Assembly (NCBI RefSeq): GCF_005502275.1
Contig: NZ_SWLZ01000024.1
Span: forward strand, 1-64,000
DNA from: Robertmurraya siralis
GTDB lineage: Bacteria; Bacillota; Bacilli; Bacillales; Cytobacillaceae
Reading direction: 5' to 3'
DNA: 64,000 nucleotides
Shown piece after piece: positions 52,717-60,623 of this stretch; positions within the stretch are counted from its first letter, which is position 1; each line of letters begins with the position of its first letter. Under the pieces are notes generated by a model. It ran no database searches, had not been told where the DNA came from, and saw only the letters and a list, made by a program, of their open reading frames with translations. The position numbers and the translations under genes were made by a program.

Positions 52717-54099
52717 CTAATCAAAACTGAATAGATTTCCTTGTCCTATCTTCTCTGCAATTCCTGTTGTAGCATCAGGAGCATCATCGTGTTCATTCTT
52801 ACCTTCTCGTTGGTATTCTGTCATAGCTTTATAATAATCCGGCCATTTGAAACGCCAATCAGAAGGGAAATAAATATGGTCCATTACCCAAGTTGCATTC
52901 GATATTATCCTAGCCTGTTTGTTTTTAGATTGATGGAATGCTTCGATACGAGTACCATTCCAATTATATTTTTCTTTCAATATGCGCTCTACTGAACGTG
53001 AGTACCCTCGTCCGCCATTGTTTGATTCGATATCAGACCAGTTTACTTTTCTTTCAAATAACATTTTTGCATGTTCAGGTTCTGTTTCCTCCATCGGCGC
53101 TTTTGTATAAAGAACATCCAAGACATAGGCTTCATTATCAAATGTAACACCATAGTTAATTGAACATAAATAATCTCCTCCTGTATCAGCAGTATCTGCG
53201 TAATTCTTAATTTCTTTGAACTCTGGTAACTCCCCGTCGTAAGTCTTAAACGAACTATACAATCGTCCTTTAATGTCGATAGGCTCCTGCTGATAGTTAG
53301 CAGAAGCGATATCCTCACCCATAGTCTTGGTTTTACGGTCATACTCTTTCTTGCTAAGAATCTCATCACAAAGCATTGTGTCGTCATCCTGCAAGGCTTT
53401 CATGTTCACATGCTGTAATTTATAACCTAATTTGGGCAACTCTTTTAAAGCTCTACCAGCTAAATCTTGACTATGCCATCTGGTCATAATCAAGATGATT
53501 TTTCCACCAGTCTCTAACCGTGAAAGCATGGTATTTGTAAACCAATCCCAGTGGCCTTGTAAAACAGTAGCATTGTTTGCTTCCAGTGCGTTTTTAATCA
53601 AGTCATCGATGATAATATAATCTGCACCAAAACCTGTTGCGGTACCTGTAGGGCTTGTCGCTAAGTAATTCTGGTGATAGCCTTCCAAGCTCCACAAGTT
53701 CATAGCGCCGTCACCATGCTTTATTTTGACTTTTGGGAAGATGTCGCTGTATACAGCCTTATTCTCGTCCGCTTTTATTTCCATAATCGCATTACGGACC
53801 GATTTAGAAAAAGTAGTCGATAGTGTTTCGTTGTAAGAACCGGTCATGATTTTTAATTTGGGATTGTTCCCAAGTAACCACTCAACAAAGTTACCAGCTG
53901 TGCGTGACTTACCATGTCTCGGTGGTACGTTAATGATCAATACATCGTCTTTGGAACTAGAAAAAGCTTGCAGAGTGTCTGCAAGCTCAATTAGGAATTT
54001 ACGGTTATACTTATAAAAGTTAGGTGCTTTCAAATGGCAATATTCAAAAAAATCACGTCTTGCTAACTCAATCTGAGCCCCTAGCTGCACTTTATTCAT
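52717..54099 (-). CDS. Terminase large subunit
   Basis: 460 aa from ATG at 54099, overlapping the small-subunit stop by 8 bp. ATPase domain: Walker A-like 'INVPPRHGKSRTAGNFVEWL', Walker B 'ADYIIIDDLIKNA' and motif III region 'LIMTRWHSQDLAGR'. RNase H-like nuclease: 'YADTADTGGDYLCSINYG', 'IESNNGGRGYSR' and 'HDDAPDATTGIAE'. It packages DNA into the procapsid. Confidence 0.95.
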   Translation of the reverse strand: MNKVQLGAQIELARRDFFEYCHLKAPNFYKYNRKFLIELADTLQAFSSSKDDVLIINVPPRHGKSRTAGNFVEWLLGNNPKLKIMTGSYNETLSTTFSKSVRNAIMEIKADENKAVYSDIFPKVKIKHGDGAMNLWSLEGYHQNYLATSPTGTATGFGADYIIIDDLIKNALEANNATVLQGHWDWFTNTMLSRLETGGKIILIMTRWHSQDLAGRALKELPKLGYKLQHVNMKALQDDDTMLCDEILSKKEYDRKTKTMGEDIASANYQQEPIDIKGRLYSSFKTYDGELPEFKEIKNYADTADTGGDYLCSINYGVTFDNEAYVLDVLYTKAPMEETEPEHAKMLFERKVNWSDIESNNGGRGYSRSVERILKEKYNWNGTRIEAFHQSKNKQARIISNATWVMDHIYFPSDWRFKWPDYYKAMTEYQREGKNEHDDAPDATTGIAEKIGQGNLFSFD

Positions 54100-54679
54100 G
54101 CTTCTCACTTCTTGCTAGCTTGCGAAGTTCCTCGGTTGTAAGTCCTTCGTATGGGTTAGAAACGTTCAGACCACCTGAAAGCTCAGTCTCCTTTTTGTCA
54201 CGCCAAACATCAGGCTTACGATTCTTAAGCCAAAAGATTTGAGCTGTGACATCTGGAGCTATCTCTTTTGTTTTTTCTTCGACAAGAACACTCTTATAAC
54301 GAGAAACACCTAGCTCTACAACCTTAAGTTCTTCTGCAGTAGATTCGGGATTTTCGAGCTTATACCGATTAACAGCTGCTGCTCTTCGTGCATAAAACTC
54401 TTCCTCAGACATCAATACTGATTCATATTTTTTCTCTGTAAATTCGTACCCCAATGCCCTTTTCAAAAGTGCGTTTTCAACCTCACGATCGACCACTTCC
54501 TTGCCCTTTTTTAAGGCGTCAGAAATGTCAGGATACTTCTTTTTCCAGTCATAAAGAGTTTGTCTTTTAATTCCCATGTTCTTTGCTATCTGCTCGTCGG
54601 TGAGGCCATCACGTGCCCACCCTTCAATCTTTAAAAGCCCTTCCTTCGTGATCCAGTCCAGGTATTTGCCTTTTGCCAA
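54092..54679 (-). CDS. Terminase small subunit
   Basis: 195 aa from TTG at 54679, 8 nt after AGGAGG; a GTG 9 bp upstream overlaps the RBS. The N-terminal HTH 'WARDGLTDEQIAKNMGIKRQ', ending 'TLYDWKKKYPDISDALKKG', recognises the packaging site. The oligomerisation region follows. The order TerS-TerL-portal is standard. Confidence 0.92.
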   Translation of the reverse strand: MAKGKYLDWITKEGLLKIEGWARDGLTDEQIAKNMGIKRQTLYDWKKKYPDISDALKKGKEVVDREVENALLKRALGYEFTEKKYESVLMSEEEFYARRAAAVNRYKLENPESTAEELKVVELGVSRYKSVLVEEKTKEIAPDVTAQIFWLKNRKPDVWRDKKETELSGGLNVSNPYEGLTTEELRKLARSEKHE

Positions 54680-54702
54680 TGACCTCACCTCCTGATTTAC
54701 GT

Positions 54703-54729
54703 AAAAGAAAAAGCACCTCTATGGGTGCT
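54703..54729 (-). terminator. Terminator between DUF2513 gene and terminase
   Basis: AGCACC-CATAGA-GGTGCT followed by TTTTCTTTT on the minus strand. The late operon therefore starts downstream of this point. Confidence 0.85.
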
Positions 54730-54741
54730 ATAAGTTAAGTA

Positions 54742-55098
54742 TTATCCAAAAAACATTATTTTAGCACTTTGCTTTAATATCTCTTTGAATACTTCCAAAG
54801 AAACGTTACCGCCTTTTTCTTTAACTACTTCTAACGCTCTTTTCCAAACTTTATCATTTTTTGCATTTTCTAAAAAGTCGTATCCATCATTAGTTATTTT
54901 TAAGCTTGACCAAGTCAATCTATTATCAGCATAAAAGAATTCGCCTTTTATCAAATAAGCATCACGCATTAATTCTAAATGGTGATCTAAAAACTCTTTA
55001 TCGATTCCATCTAAGTTGAACTTTCCAATAAACTCCGACTTAGGATGATTTTCTAAATTAATTAATATATCCTTAAAAAGGTTCAAATCTCTTTTCAA
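54742..55098 (-). CDS. DUF2513 protein
   Basis: 118 aa from TTG at 55098, 8 nt after GGGGAGG. 'KRDLNLFKDILINLENHPKS', 'HHLELMRDAYLIKGEFFYAD' and 'WSSLKITNDGYDFLENAKND' are the DUF2513 pattern, which resembles a winged helix. It stands alone between the small-peptide RNA and the terminase operon, with its own terminator. DUF2513 proteins are frequent single cargo genes of prophages. The function is unknown. Confidence 0.82.
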   Translation of the reverse strand: MKRDLNLFKDILINLENHPKSEFIGKFNLDGIDKEFLDHHLELMRDAYLIKGEFFYADNRLTWSSLKITNDGYDFLENAKNDKVWKRALEVVKEKGGNVSLEVFKEILKQSAKIMFFG

Positions 55099-55223
55099 TA
55101 CAAACACCTCCCCTCATCTTCTCATTTCGACAAAAGGAGATATTTTCCTGCAATTTTTATAAAAATATGTTATTATTAAACTTATCCAACCCAAACCAAA
55201 ATAATTGATTGATTGACGGATGC

Positions 55224-55380
55224 CTAGCGTCATAATCTAGCTTTATTTTGGAAAGGGGGGGGACGCTAGATGAATCAGCATAACACTGATTCACTCGCAT
55301 ACAAAGTGTTGGTAATCCAATTACTCAATGCGTGTGTTGAGCTAGCCAAGAGCCTTATCCTGTAATAGGATGGGCTTTTT
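55224..55380 (+). ncRNA. Candidate toxin-type mRNA with sequestered RBS
   Basis: CTAGCGTC (55224-55231) can pair with GACGCTAG (55262-55269), a perfect 8-bp helix whose loop holds the G-rich RBS (GGAAAGGGGGGGG) and whose 3' arm touches the ATG. A 31-codon ORF follows. The RNA would end at the terminator AGCCTTATCCT-GTA-ATAGGATGGGCT + TTTTT (55349-55378). This layout is typical of type I toxin mRNAs. Confidence 0.5.
55270..55365 (+). CDS. 31-aa hydrophobic-tailed peptide
   Basis: ATG at 55270 behind an exceptionally G-rich RBS. The peptide starts 'MNQHNTDSLAYKVLVIQLLN' and ends 'ACVELAKSLIL', polar at the front with an amphipathic or membrane-seeking C-terminal half. It is the only plus-strand gene inside the minus-strand early/late region. 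I do not recognise its sequence among TxpA/BsrG-type toxins. A toxin or regulatory peptide is inferred from the RNA layout. Confidence 0.5.
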   Translation: MNQHNTDSLAYKVLVIQLLNACVELAKSLIL

Positions 55381-55447
55381 GTTTTATTTACACTAACACT
55401 TCTAGTAAAGCCTACGGTTTCACCATCTTTAATTCCATCTAAGATAA

Positions 55448-56194
55448 TTAAACGTAATGAATGCTTTCTAATTCTGTTTCACTGTATTCAAAAAGCATAA
55501 AACGCTTGTGAGCTCCAATGAACCCATTTGTTTTATGCCAGGTATCTGTCTTATTTCTTGTTGCTAATGTTCTAATAACCATCCCAAATACATCTTTTGC
55601 ATCTTCTACATGAAAATGTCCTATGTGAACTTCTCTGTTCTTTGATTTACTCCATTCCACAGGGAACTCTACAGGGAATATATTATGAAGATTCTTTCTA
55701 GCTTTATCACCATGAGTAATACCAATAAAATTTTGACCGAATGTATGGATTTTTCTTTCGTCTATAGAATCATCGAAAATAACCTGAGGATATAACTTCT
55801 TCAACATCTGGACAAACGCCCAAGTAATTGTTAAATCATGATTTCCAGTTGAGTAAATAATCTTCACATTCTCTGATTGTTCTAAACTGAGTTCAATCAT
55901 TGGTTGATAAAAGTTAAAAGCATCTTCCCATGCTTTGGGTAAGTCAATAATTTCTATTTGAGTACCATTTACTGTTTGGCCTTTGAAATTATCATTATGC
56001 AGCATATCTTGACCTATAATAAAAAGAACCTCTGACCATCGCCTGGATAACAAAAGGTTCATCGTTTTATGTTGAGTTTCTTTGTAATAGTCATAATCCG
56101 AAACACCAAAATGTGAATCAAAAAATGGTATTTCCAATAATCTTTCTTCCTCTGATTCTACAGGTGTAAAATCTAAGTAAATCGGTTTAACCTT
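55448..56194 (-). CDS. Metallophosphoesterase, 3' part of a frame-split gene
   Basis: The open frame runs from 56194 without a good start (first TTG at 56137). It reads 'KVKPIYLDFTPVESEEERLL', then the phosphoesterase domain: Asp/His motif 'FFDSHFGVSDYDYY', 'GQDMLHNDN', 'YSTGNHDL', 'ITHGDKARKN' and 'HIGHFHVED'. All metal ligands are present. The upstream ORF (56173-56637) supplies the N-terminal SANT/Myb-like part in the other frame. A -1 shift around AATTAAAAGG (56200-56191) would fuse them into a protein of about 395 aa, the form common in related phages. Confidence 0.8.
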   Translation of the reverse strand, partial: KVKPIYLDFTPVESEEERLLEIPFFDSHFGVSDYDYYKETQHKTMNLLLSRRWSEVLFIIGQDMLHNDNFKGQTVNGTQIEIIDLPKAWEDAFNFYQPMIELSLEQSENVKIIYSTGNHDLTITWAFVQMLKKLYPQVIFDDSIDERKIHTFGQNFIGITHGDKARKNLHNIFPVEFPVEWSKSKNREVHIGHFHVEDAKDVFGMVIRTLATRNKTDTWHKTNGFIGAHKRFMLFEYSETELESIHYV

Positions 56195-56637
56195 TTAATT
56201 GTTTCAAGAAGTTTCTCTAATGACTTCCCTTCTTTTTTTGGCTTTACTGTTATTTTGCTACTGTAAAGAGTTTGTATCTTATCTTTTTTACTGTAGACAT
56301 TCCATATATTATTCTTTGCTGATACAAGCTCCCATTCACTTGCATTGAATCCATGAGCATTTAACAGATAATTAACATCTTTCGCTTGTTCTGAACTCAT
56401 TCTCAGCAACTTATCTGAACGATGCGAACCATCATGAAGAATCTCAATAGTTTCTTTGTAATCTGTTTGTTCTTCATCTTTGGAAATTCTTTGATATCGC
56501 CCTCTAATTGCAGGAGCAGTAAATTTAAAATTAAATCGTTTGGTCAACTCGTCAGCTATTTCCTTTGAAGATTTCCCTTCTTTTTTAAGCTTTAAGAGAA
56601 GCTTATCTTCTTCAGTTGTCCATTCGTAACGTTCCAA
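56173..56637 (-). CDS. SANT/Myb-like DNA-binding protein, 5' part of the split gene
   Basis: 154 aa from TTG at 56637 (AAAGGAT upstream). The N-terminal helix-turn-helix 'WTTEEDKLLLKLKKEGKSSK', ending 'EIADELTKRF', is SANT/Myb-like. The middle reads 'EQAKDVNYLLNAHGFNASEW' and the end 'LEKLLETIKRLNRFT'. In other phages this region precedes a metallophosphoesterase in the same polypeptide. Here a frame change near 56195 separates the two. It may be a mutation, a sequencing error or a programmed shift. Confidence 0.75.
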   Translation of the reverse strand: MERYEWTTEEDKLLLKLKKEGKSSKEIADELTKRFNFKFTAPAIRGRYQRISKDEEQTDYKETIEILHDGSHRSDKLLRMSSEQAKDVNYLLNAHGFNASEWELVSAKNNIWNVYSKKDKIQTLYSSKITVKPKKEGKSLEKLLETIKRLNRFT

Positions 56638-56639
56638 AC

Positions 56640-57147
56640 CATCACATCCTTTTTAATCGACTGCCCCCCACTTTGGCAACAAATGTCGATTGATTCCCCA
56701 CCTTTTCAGGTACTCCAATTTAAAAAACCAGATAAGGTATTGCCTTTACTGGATTCTGATTATACAACTTGGTATATCAGCATATAAAAAGTCGCCCCCT
56801 CTTGCTTTAAGGCAATACGTGGAACGTACTGACCGACAGGAATAACCCATATCTTACAAGAACAAGCGACTAAAGAGATTTATTCTCTCTAAACTAGATG
56901 TACTGCTTAATAATCGGCACGTCTGCTACTCCATCAACGCCACTAACATTAGATTCGTATATAGGTCAAATTAATAAGGCTTACATATACACCTAGTTTA
57001 CAAAGAATAAAGGCGACACCCTCTTTTGAGAGTACCGCCTTCCTCTGAACTACATCTTACTACCAATAATTCGATAGGTTAGTTTCCGCTAACCTAAATT
57101 CTTCTAACTTAAAGATAACTTAACTAGTAAACTGTTTTCAAAAACTG
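56640..57147 (-). ncRNA. Non-coding island with stacked RNA structures
   Basis: 508 bases without a convincing ORF. On the minus strand I see four structures. A TAGGTTAG-CGGAAA-CTAACCTA hairpin lies at about 57075-57096. A terminator GGCGGTACTCTC-AAAA-GAGGGTGTCGCC-TTTATTCTTT lies at 57002-57040. A region closed by AGTCGC...GCGACT-TTTTTAT at 56786-56873 encloses several small hairpins. A further terminator CCAG..AAGG-CAATA-CCTT..CTGG-TTTTTT lies at 56722-56752. GTATTGCCTT (56818-56809) is complementary to AAGGCAATAC (56746-56737), so an antiterminator is possible. Early transcripts may be attenuated here, or small RNAs made. Confidence 0.5.
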
Positions 57148-57252
57148 TTACTTGTGGGAAATTTGGTTCAATTTTACACAGGAGTCACAAAGACATTTAT
57201 TGGGTTTTCTTTCTTTATTACACCCATTCATGTAACATATTAATTTATTCAT
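57148..57252 (-). CDS. Small Cys-rich (zinc-binding) phage protein
   Basis: 34 aa from ATG at 57252, with GGAGG 11 nt upstream. The translation 'MNKLICYMNGCNKERKPNKC' continues 'LCDSCVKLN'. Four to five Cys (C..C, C.C..C) suggest a tiny zinc finger. It follows the late-regulator gene by about 40 bp and may be co-transcribed. No family recognised. Confidence 0.55.
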   Translation of the reverse strand: MNKLICYMNGCNKERKPNKCLCDSCVKLNQISHK

Positions 57253-57294
57253 TATTTTTCAATCCTCCTACAAGTGTTTTTACCATTTTATTTT

Positions 57295-57708
57295 TCATTT
57301 AGCTAATTTATCAACAATTCCATCCCTTAAATTTGAAACGTGTCTTCTACTAACGCCTAAATGTATAGATATAGCTGTCAAACTCATTCCGTCTAGCAAA
57401 CAATCCAAAACCACCTTTTCTTTTTCATCCGTGATGTTAGGAATATTCTCATTAATGAAAATTACTTCTTGAATAAACTTATTTAAGCGTTTAGATTTAT
57501 TCACTCGTCTTATTGCTTCACTTTCTAACGCTCTTCCTACTACACCTTGAGGTTTCGGCAAAGTGGCCTCTATGCCATACTGTGCTGTTCCTTGAAAATC
57601 TGTCTCTTGAAGTTCTCGGTCTATTCTTTTTATCTCTTTTACCATCCAATGATAATCTCGTAAGATGCCATATATTTGGTGTTTACTGAATTTAACTGCC
57701 GTCGTCAC
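57295..57708 (-). CDS. Phage late transcriptional regulator (ArpU-like)
   Basis: 137 aa. An N-terminal helical region ('QIYGILRDYHWMVKEIKRID') and a C-terminal sigma-region-4-like HTH ('VVLDCLLDGMSLTAISIHLG', then 'VSRRHVSNLRDGI') are seen. This matches ArpU/RinA-type activators, which lie at the end of the early region and turn on late genes. It overlaps the upstream gene by 1 bp. Confidence 0.7.
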   Translation of the reverse strand: MTTAVKFSKHQIYGILRDYHWMVKEIKRIDRELQETDFQGTAQYGIEATLPKPQGVVGRALESEAIRRVNKSKRLNKFIQEVIFINENIPNITDEKEKVVLDCLLDGMSLTAISIHLGVSRRHVSNLRDGIVDKLAK

Positions 57709-58109
57709 TAACTACCCCTCCTTGACGAACCATCCTCTATATCAATTTTAACTTTGTACTTTAATGCGTTAATCTCTTCTTTCGTGCTTTCGAAAGCATT
57801 GCTCCACCGTTTCATATTTCCATAAGCTTGTGCTTCTTCTTCCCTTAATTCTGTTACTGCTAACTCCGCATGAGCTTGTTTGTTTTTAGGTGCTGCTATC
57901 TCAGCTTCTGCATATACTCTTTTGCGGGTAGCGTATATTTTTTTATACCGTTCTGAAAACTCAGCAGCTAACTTCCCGATTAAAACCAATTGCTTGGATA
58001 ATACTTCAATTCGTTGGATACGACTTTCTAAGGGTATCTCTTTTAACATGCTGTTATACTTAACCAATTCTACAAGATATTCTTCAGTCCAATCCTTCTT
58101 TTGAGCCAT
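57708..58109 (-). CDS. Hypothetical coiled-coil phage protein
   Basis: 133 aa, almost entirely helical and charged ('ELVKYNSMLKEIPLESRIQR', 'AHAELAVTELREEEAQAYGN'). No recognisable catalytic motif. It sits between the DUF1064 nuclease gene and the late regulator, and its stop overlaps the latter's start. Confidence 0.65.
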   Translation of the reverse strand: MAQKKDWTEEYLVELVKYNSMLKEIPLESRIQRIEVLSKQLVLIGKLAAEFSERYKKIYATRKRVYAEAEIAAPKNKQAHAELAVTELREEEAQAYGNMKRWSNAFESTKEEINALKYKVKIDIEDGSSRRGS

Positions 58110-58123
58110 CCTTTACCAGCTCC

Positions 58124-58561
58124 TTAAACATATTTCCACCCTGTTTTGGTTTTTTTTACAACCAGTAATTCATGTTTGAATTTATTTTCGAACATTTTTC
58201 GAACTAAAGGGAATCGTTCATTAGCAAATCCTTTTACATCAATTACAGCAATTTCCCCATCCTTATACCATACTTCAAAATCAGCCTTATATGTCCATGC
58301 CTGACGTGTTCTTACACCAGTTCCTCCACAAGTTTTACACTTAATCATTTTTCCTGTCTTAGGAGATTTAACTTTTCCCATATAGCAACGACCACAACTA
58401 ATTTCAAATGGTTCTAATAAGGTGAACTGAGGTTGTAGATAAATCGCTTCGACATCTTTACGATTTTTTAAATACATATAGAATTCTGCTTCTGTTAAAC
58501 TATCAAACTCGATATTGTCAATAACTACTTTTCTTGAAGCGATTTTACCCACGTTCCACAC
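58124..58561 (-). CDS. DUF1064 nuclease-like protein with zinc-finger insertion
   Basis: 145 aa from GTG at 58561. It has the restriction-endonuclease-like fold of DUF1064: 'FDSLTEAEFYMYLKNRKDVE', 'LQPQFTLLEPFE', 'YKADFEVWYKDGEIAVIDVK' (Asp, Glu and Lys of the PD-(D/E)xK core) and 'ERFPLVRKMFENKF'. A CGRC...CKTCGG insertion (about residues 63-92) adds a zinc knuckle. The likely role is Holliday-junction resolution or DNA trimming during replication. Confidence 0.82.
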   Translation of the reverse strand: MWNVGKIASRKVVIDNIEFDSLTEAEFYMYLKNRKDVEAIYLQPQFTLLEPFEISCGRCYMGKVKSPKTGKMIKCKTCGGTGVRTRQAWTYKADFEVWYKDGEIAVIDVKGFANERFPLVRKMFENKFKHELLVVKKTKTGWKYV

Positions 58562-58667
58562 GCTCCCAATAAATTTTCTCTAACTCAGATTTTTTCAATC
58601 CTCGTAAATATTCTTCGCTAAATTTTGTCCATAACAGGATAACAGTGATTAATTCTTCTTTATTCAT
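58545..58667 (-). CDS. BH0509-like small protein
   Basis: 40 aa; the ATG overlaps the dUTPase stop (TGATG). The translation 'MNKEELITVILLWTKFSEEY' continues 'LRGLKKSELEKIYWERVE', a helical pattern resembling the BH0509 family of short phage/Bacillus proteins. It overlaps the start of the DUF1064 gene by 17 bp. The function is unknown. Confidence 0.6.
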   Translation of the reverse strand: MNKEELITVILLWTKFSEEYLRGLKKSELEKIYWERVERG

Positions 58668-59197
58668 CAGTACCCCACGTCCTGTCTATGATGATTCACT
58701 TTGTTCTTTTTGTAATAGGCTTGTTCTACTTCTTCCCATGTAAAGCCAAGCATTTCACCCAAACCAAAGTACAATTGAATTAAATTTCTGTAATAATGCA
58801 ATGAACGATCTAATCTATCCTGCGCAAACACATCCGTTGTAGCTCTGTATAAGTAAATAAATTGTTTTTCTACACTGTCACAAATAAATACAGCGTATTT
58901 AAAATCATTTAATTCATACTCGAGCCCTAATTCAAGAATAAAATGTAATCCGTCCACGTATTCTTCTAATAACGGATTTTCGTATGTTCCTACATCAGGC
59001 ATTTCAGGTGGTCCATAATACACTTTTGTTCTCGGCTGCTGGTCCTTACTCCAAAACTTAAACCCTCGCCATTCATTCGCACATTCACCAAGTTCTACAA
59101 GTAAAGCAAGGATTAGCTTTTCAAATCTATCTTCACCTTCGTATTTTATTCGGTTTCTTAGTACCTTTTGAGTTTCAAAGAGTTTACTTAGGTTCAT
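58667..59197 (-). CDS. Dimeric dUTPase (all-alpha NTP-PPase)
   Basis: 176 aa from ATG at 59197, 7 nt after GGAGG. The all-alpha pyrophosphatase motif 'LILALLVELGECANEWRGFK' (Glu ligands) is paired with 'EYVDGLHFILELGLEYELND' (ExxD). The family hydrolyses dUTP to dUMP and keeps uracil out of phage DNA. Confidence 0.88.
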   Translation of the reverse strand: MNLSKLFETQKVLRNRIKYEGEDRFEKLILALLVELGECANEWRGFKFWSKDQQPRTKVYYGPPEMPDVGTYENPLLEEYVDGLHFILELGLEYELNDFKYAVFICDSVEKQFIYLYRATTDVFAQDRLDRSLHYYRNLIQLYFGLGEMLGFTWEEVEQAYYKKNKVNHHRQDVGY

Positions 59198-59450
59198 GTT
59201 TTTTCCTCCTTCCGTACAAATCATGTTTCTGTAACTGCCATTCCACCGCATTCTTTTCTATCCCTAATTCAATGGCTATCTGGAAAGAGGATTTACCCTC
59301 TCCCCATAGCCGAATTAAATCGATTAAATAATCATCATGCCATTGTCGCATTTGTAATTCTCGAACTGCTTCAAACTTGTAATCGATGGGACAATCTTCA
59401 AACAAAGCAATTTGTATTAGTTGTTGTTTGGTTGCATCTTCGAAATACAT
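59184..59450 (-). CDS. HTH-containing phage hypothetical protein
   Basis: 88 aa from ATG at 59450 (AGAAGG 8 nt upstream; a GTG 9 bp earlier). The C-terminal half 'LWGEGKSSFQIAIELGIEKN' followed by 'AVEWQLQKHDL' looks like a helix-turn-helix. It is probably a small DNA-binding regulator. It overlaps the dUTPase gene by 14 bp. Confidence 0.6.
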   Translation of the reverse strand: MYFEDATKQQLIQIALFEDCPIDYKFEAVRELQMRQWHDDYLIDLIRLWGEGKSSFQIAIELGIEKNAVEWQLQKHDLYGRRKKHEPK

Positions 59451-59462
59451 GCAAGCCACCTT

Positions 59463-59897
59463 CTAGAAAGGTAAATCATCATCATTGATATCTATCTGAC
59501 CGCCACCTGCGAATGGGTCATTATCTACCCTCGTCTGTGGCTCTGTATTCGTATTGTTTTGCTGTTGAATGTTATTCCCCTTTGGTTCCAGGAACTGAAC
59601 GGATTCAGCCACTACTTCTGTTACATAGACTCTTTTTCCGTCTTGCCCCTCATAGTTGCGTGTTTGGATACGACCATCTACTCCAGCAAGACTTCCCTTC
59701 TTTAAAAAATTTGCTGCGTTCTCGGCTGGTTTTCTCCATACCACCACGTTTATAAAGTCCGCTTCACGTTCACCTTGTTGATTAGAGAAAGGTCTATTTA
59801 CTGCTAATGTAAAAGTCGCTACTGGTACCCCATTAGGTGTATATCGAAGTTCAGGCTCTTTGGTTAAACGCCCTACTAAAATAACTCGGTTCATCAT
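59463..59897 (-). CDS. ssb: Single-stranded DNA-binding protein
   Basis: 144 aa. OB fold '[20 protein letters not shown]', '[12 protein letters not shown]', '[20 protein letters not shown]', then a Gln/Asn-rich linker and the acidic tip ending DDDLPF that recruits partner proteins. The phage copy serves phage replication. It starts after GGAGGTAATG. Confidence 0.95.
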   Translation of the reverse strand: MMNRVILVGRLTKEPELRYTPNGVPVATFTLAVNRPFSNQQGEREADFINVVVWRKPAENAANFLKKGSLAGVDGRIQTRNYEGQDGKRVYVTEVVAESVQFLEPKGNNIQQQNNTNTEPQTRVDNDPFAGGGQIDINDDDLPF

Positions 59898-59967
59898 TTG
59901 TCATTACCTCCGAATATTCGTTCTCTTGTGGAACGACTGAATTTGACGTATCATGAAAATTGGTTTT

Positions 59968-60156
59968 CTATGCTCTTTTTTGTTTGAAATCGTATGAATG
60001 TCCGTTAAAGATTAATACCTCATGCTGTTTGCTGAAGATATTCTGTTTTTTTAAATCCTCTTTCTTAACGTTCGGTTCCCAAACTACAAGGACTGTTAGT
60101 TCTTCTTCGTCAAATGTTTTCGCTGTATGACTCGTTACACGTCTAGTTTCTAACAT
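59968..60156 (-). CDS. Small phage hypothetical protein
   Basis: 62 aa, beta-rich and basic ('TFDEEELTVLVVWEPNVKKE', ending 'NGHSYDFKQKRA'). It overlaps the upstream gene by 14 bp, in keeping with the tightly packed early operon. No family recognised. Confidence 0.55.
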   Translation of the reverse strand: MLETRRVTSHTAKTFDEEELTVLVVWEPNVKKEDLKKQNIFSKQHEVLIFNGHSYDFKQKRA

Positions 60157-60301
60157 GTTTCTGCACCTTTGGGAGTGAATCTTTTACTGTTCGAGTGAAT
60201 TGCTTCTCGCTGTTTATTCGCGCTGGAGTAAGGTCTTTGTATTCATCTGCTATTACTTGCTTTTGCCATGCTAACCATTGGGCATTAGTCCACTTTGTCA
60301 T
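60143..60301 (-). CDS. Small phage hypothetical protein
   Basis: 52 aa from ATG at 60301 (GGATAGGAT upstream; the frame opens 24 bp earlier). Sequence 'MTKWTNAQWLAWQKQVIADE' followed by 'YKDLTPARINSEKQF' is helical with several Trp. It overlaps the HNH gene by 17 bp. The function is unknown. Confidence 0.55.
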   Translation of the reverse strand: MTKWTNAQWLAWQKQVIADEYKDLTPARINSEKQFTRTVKDSLPKVQKHVRN

Positions 60302-60623
60302 ATATCCTATCCCCATTTTCATCAAGATTTTTTTCTACCCATTCCTCAAACCATTTCCTAATCTCTTTCTTGGCGTGGGCTTCTTGATGACAAGAGATAC
60401 ATATACTGACACCATTTCGTTTAGTTCCTTCTCCTAGTTGTGATTTATATATGACGTGGTGAGGAACTTTTTCTAAGTGATATGAGCCACATCTTACACA
60501 CTGATAATTGTCACGCTCACATATCGCTTTAATTGTCTTAGGAGAAAACTTCCCTCTGTCTCCCCTTTTGGGTACTCTTCGCTTATGCTGCGGTTTTGGA
60601 ACAGGATTGAAGGTTAAACCCAT
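60285..60623 (-). CDS. HNH endonuclease
   Basis: 112 aa. The compact HNH domain has zinc knuckles 'CVRCGSYH' and 'CISCHQEAH'; the catalytic ββα core is 'LEKVPHHVIYKSQLGEGTKR' + 'NGVS'. It is a free-standing phage nuclease in the replication region, not intron-encoded. Similar genes occur beside recombination functions. Confidence 0.85.
   Translation of the reverse strand: MGLTFNPVPKPQHKRRVPKRGDRGKFSPKTIKAICERDNYQCVRCGSYHLEKVPHHVIYKSQLGEGTKRNGVSICISCHQEAHAKKEIRKWFEEWVEKNLDENGDRIYDKVD

Noticed and set aside
56640-57147. tRNA gene in the structured non-coding island
   Set aside because: The multi-hairpin element has no T-arm (GGTTCGA) or CCA-like acceptor arrangement; it does not fold as a tRNA.
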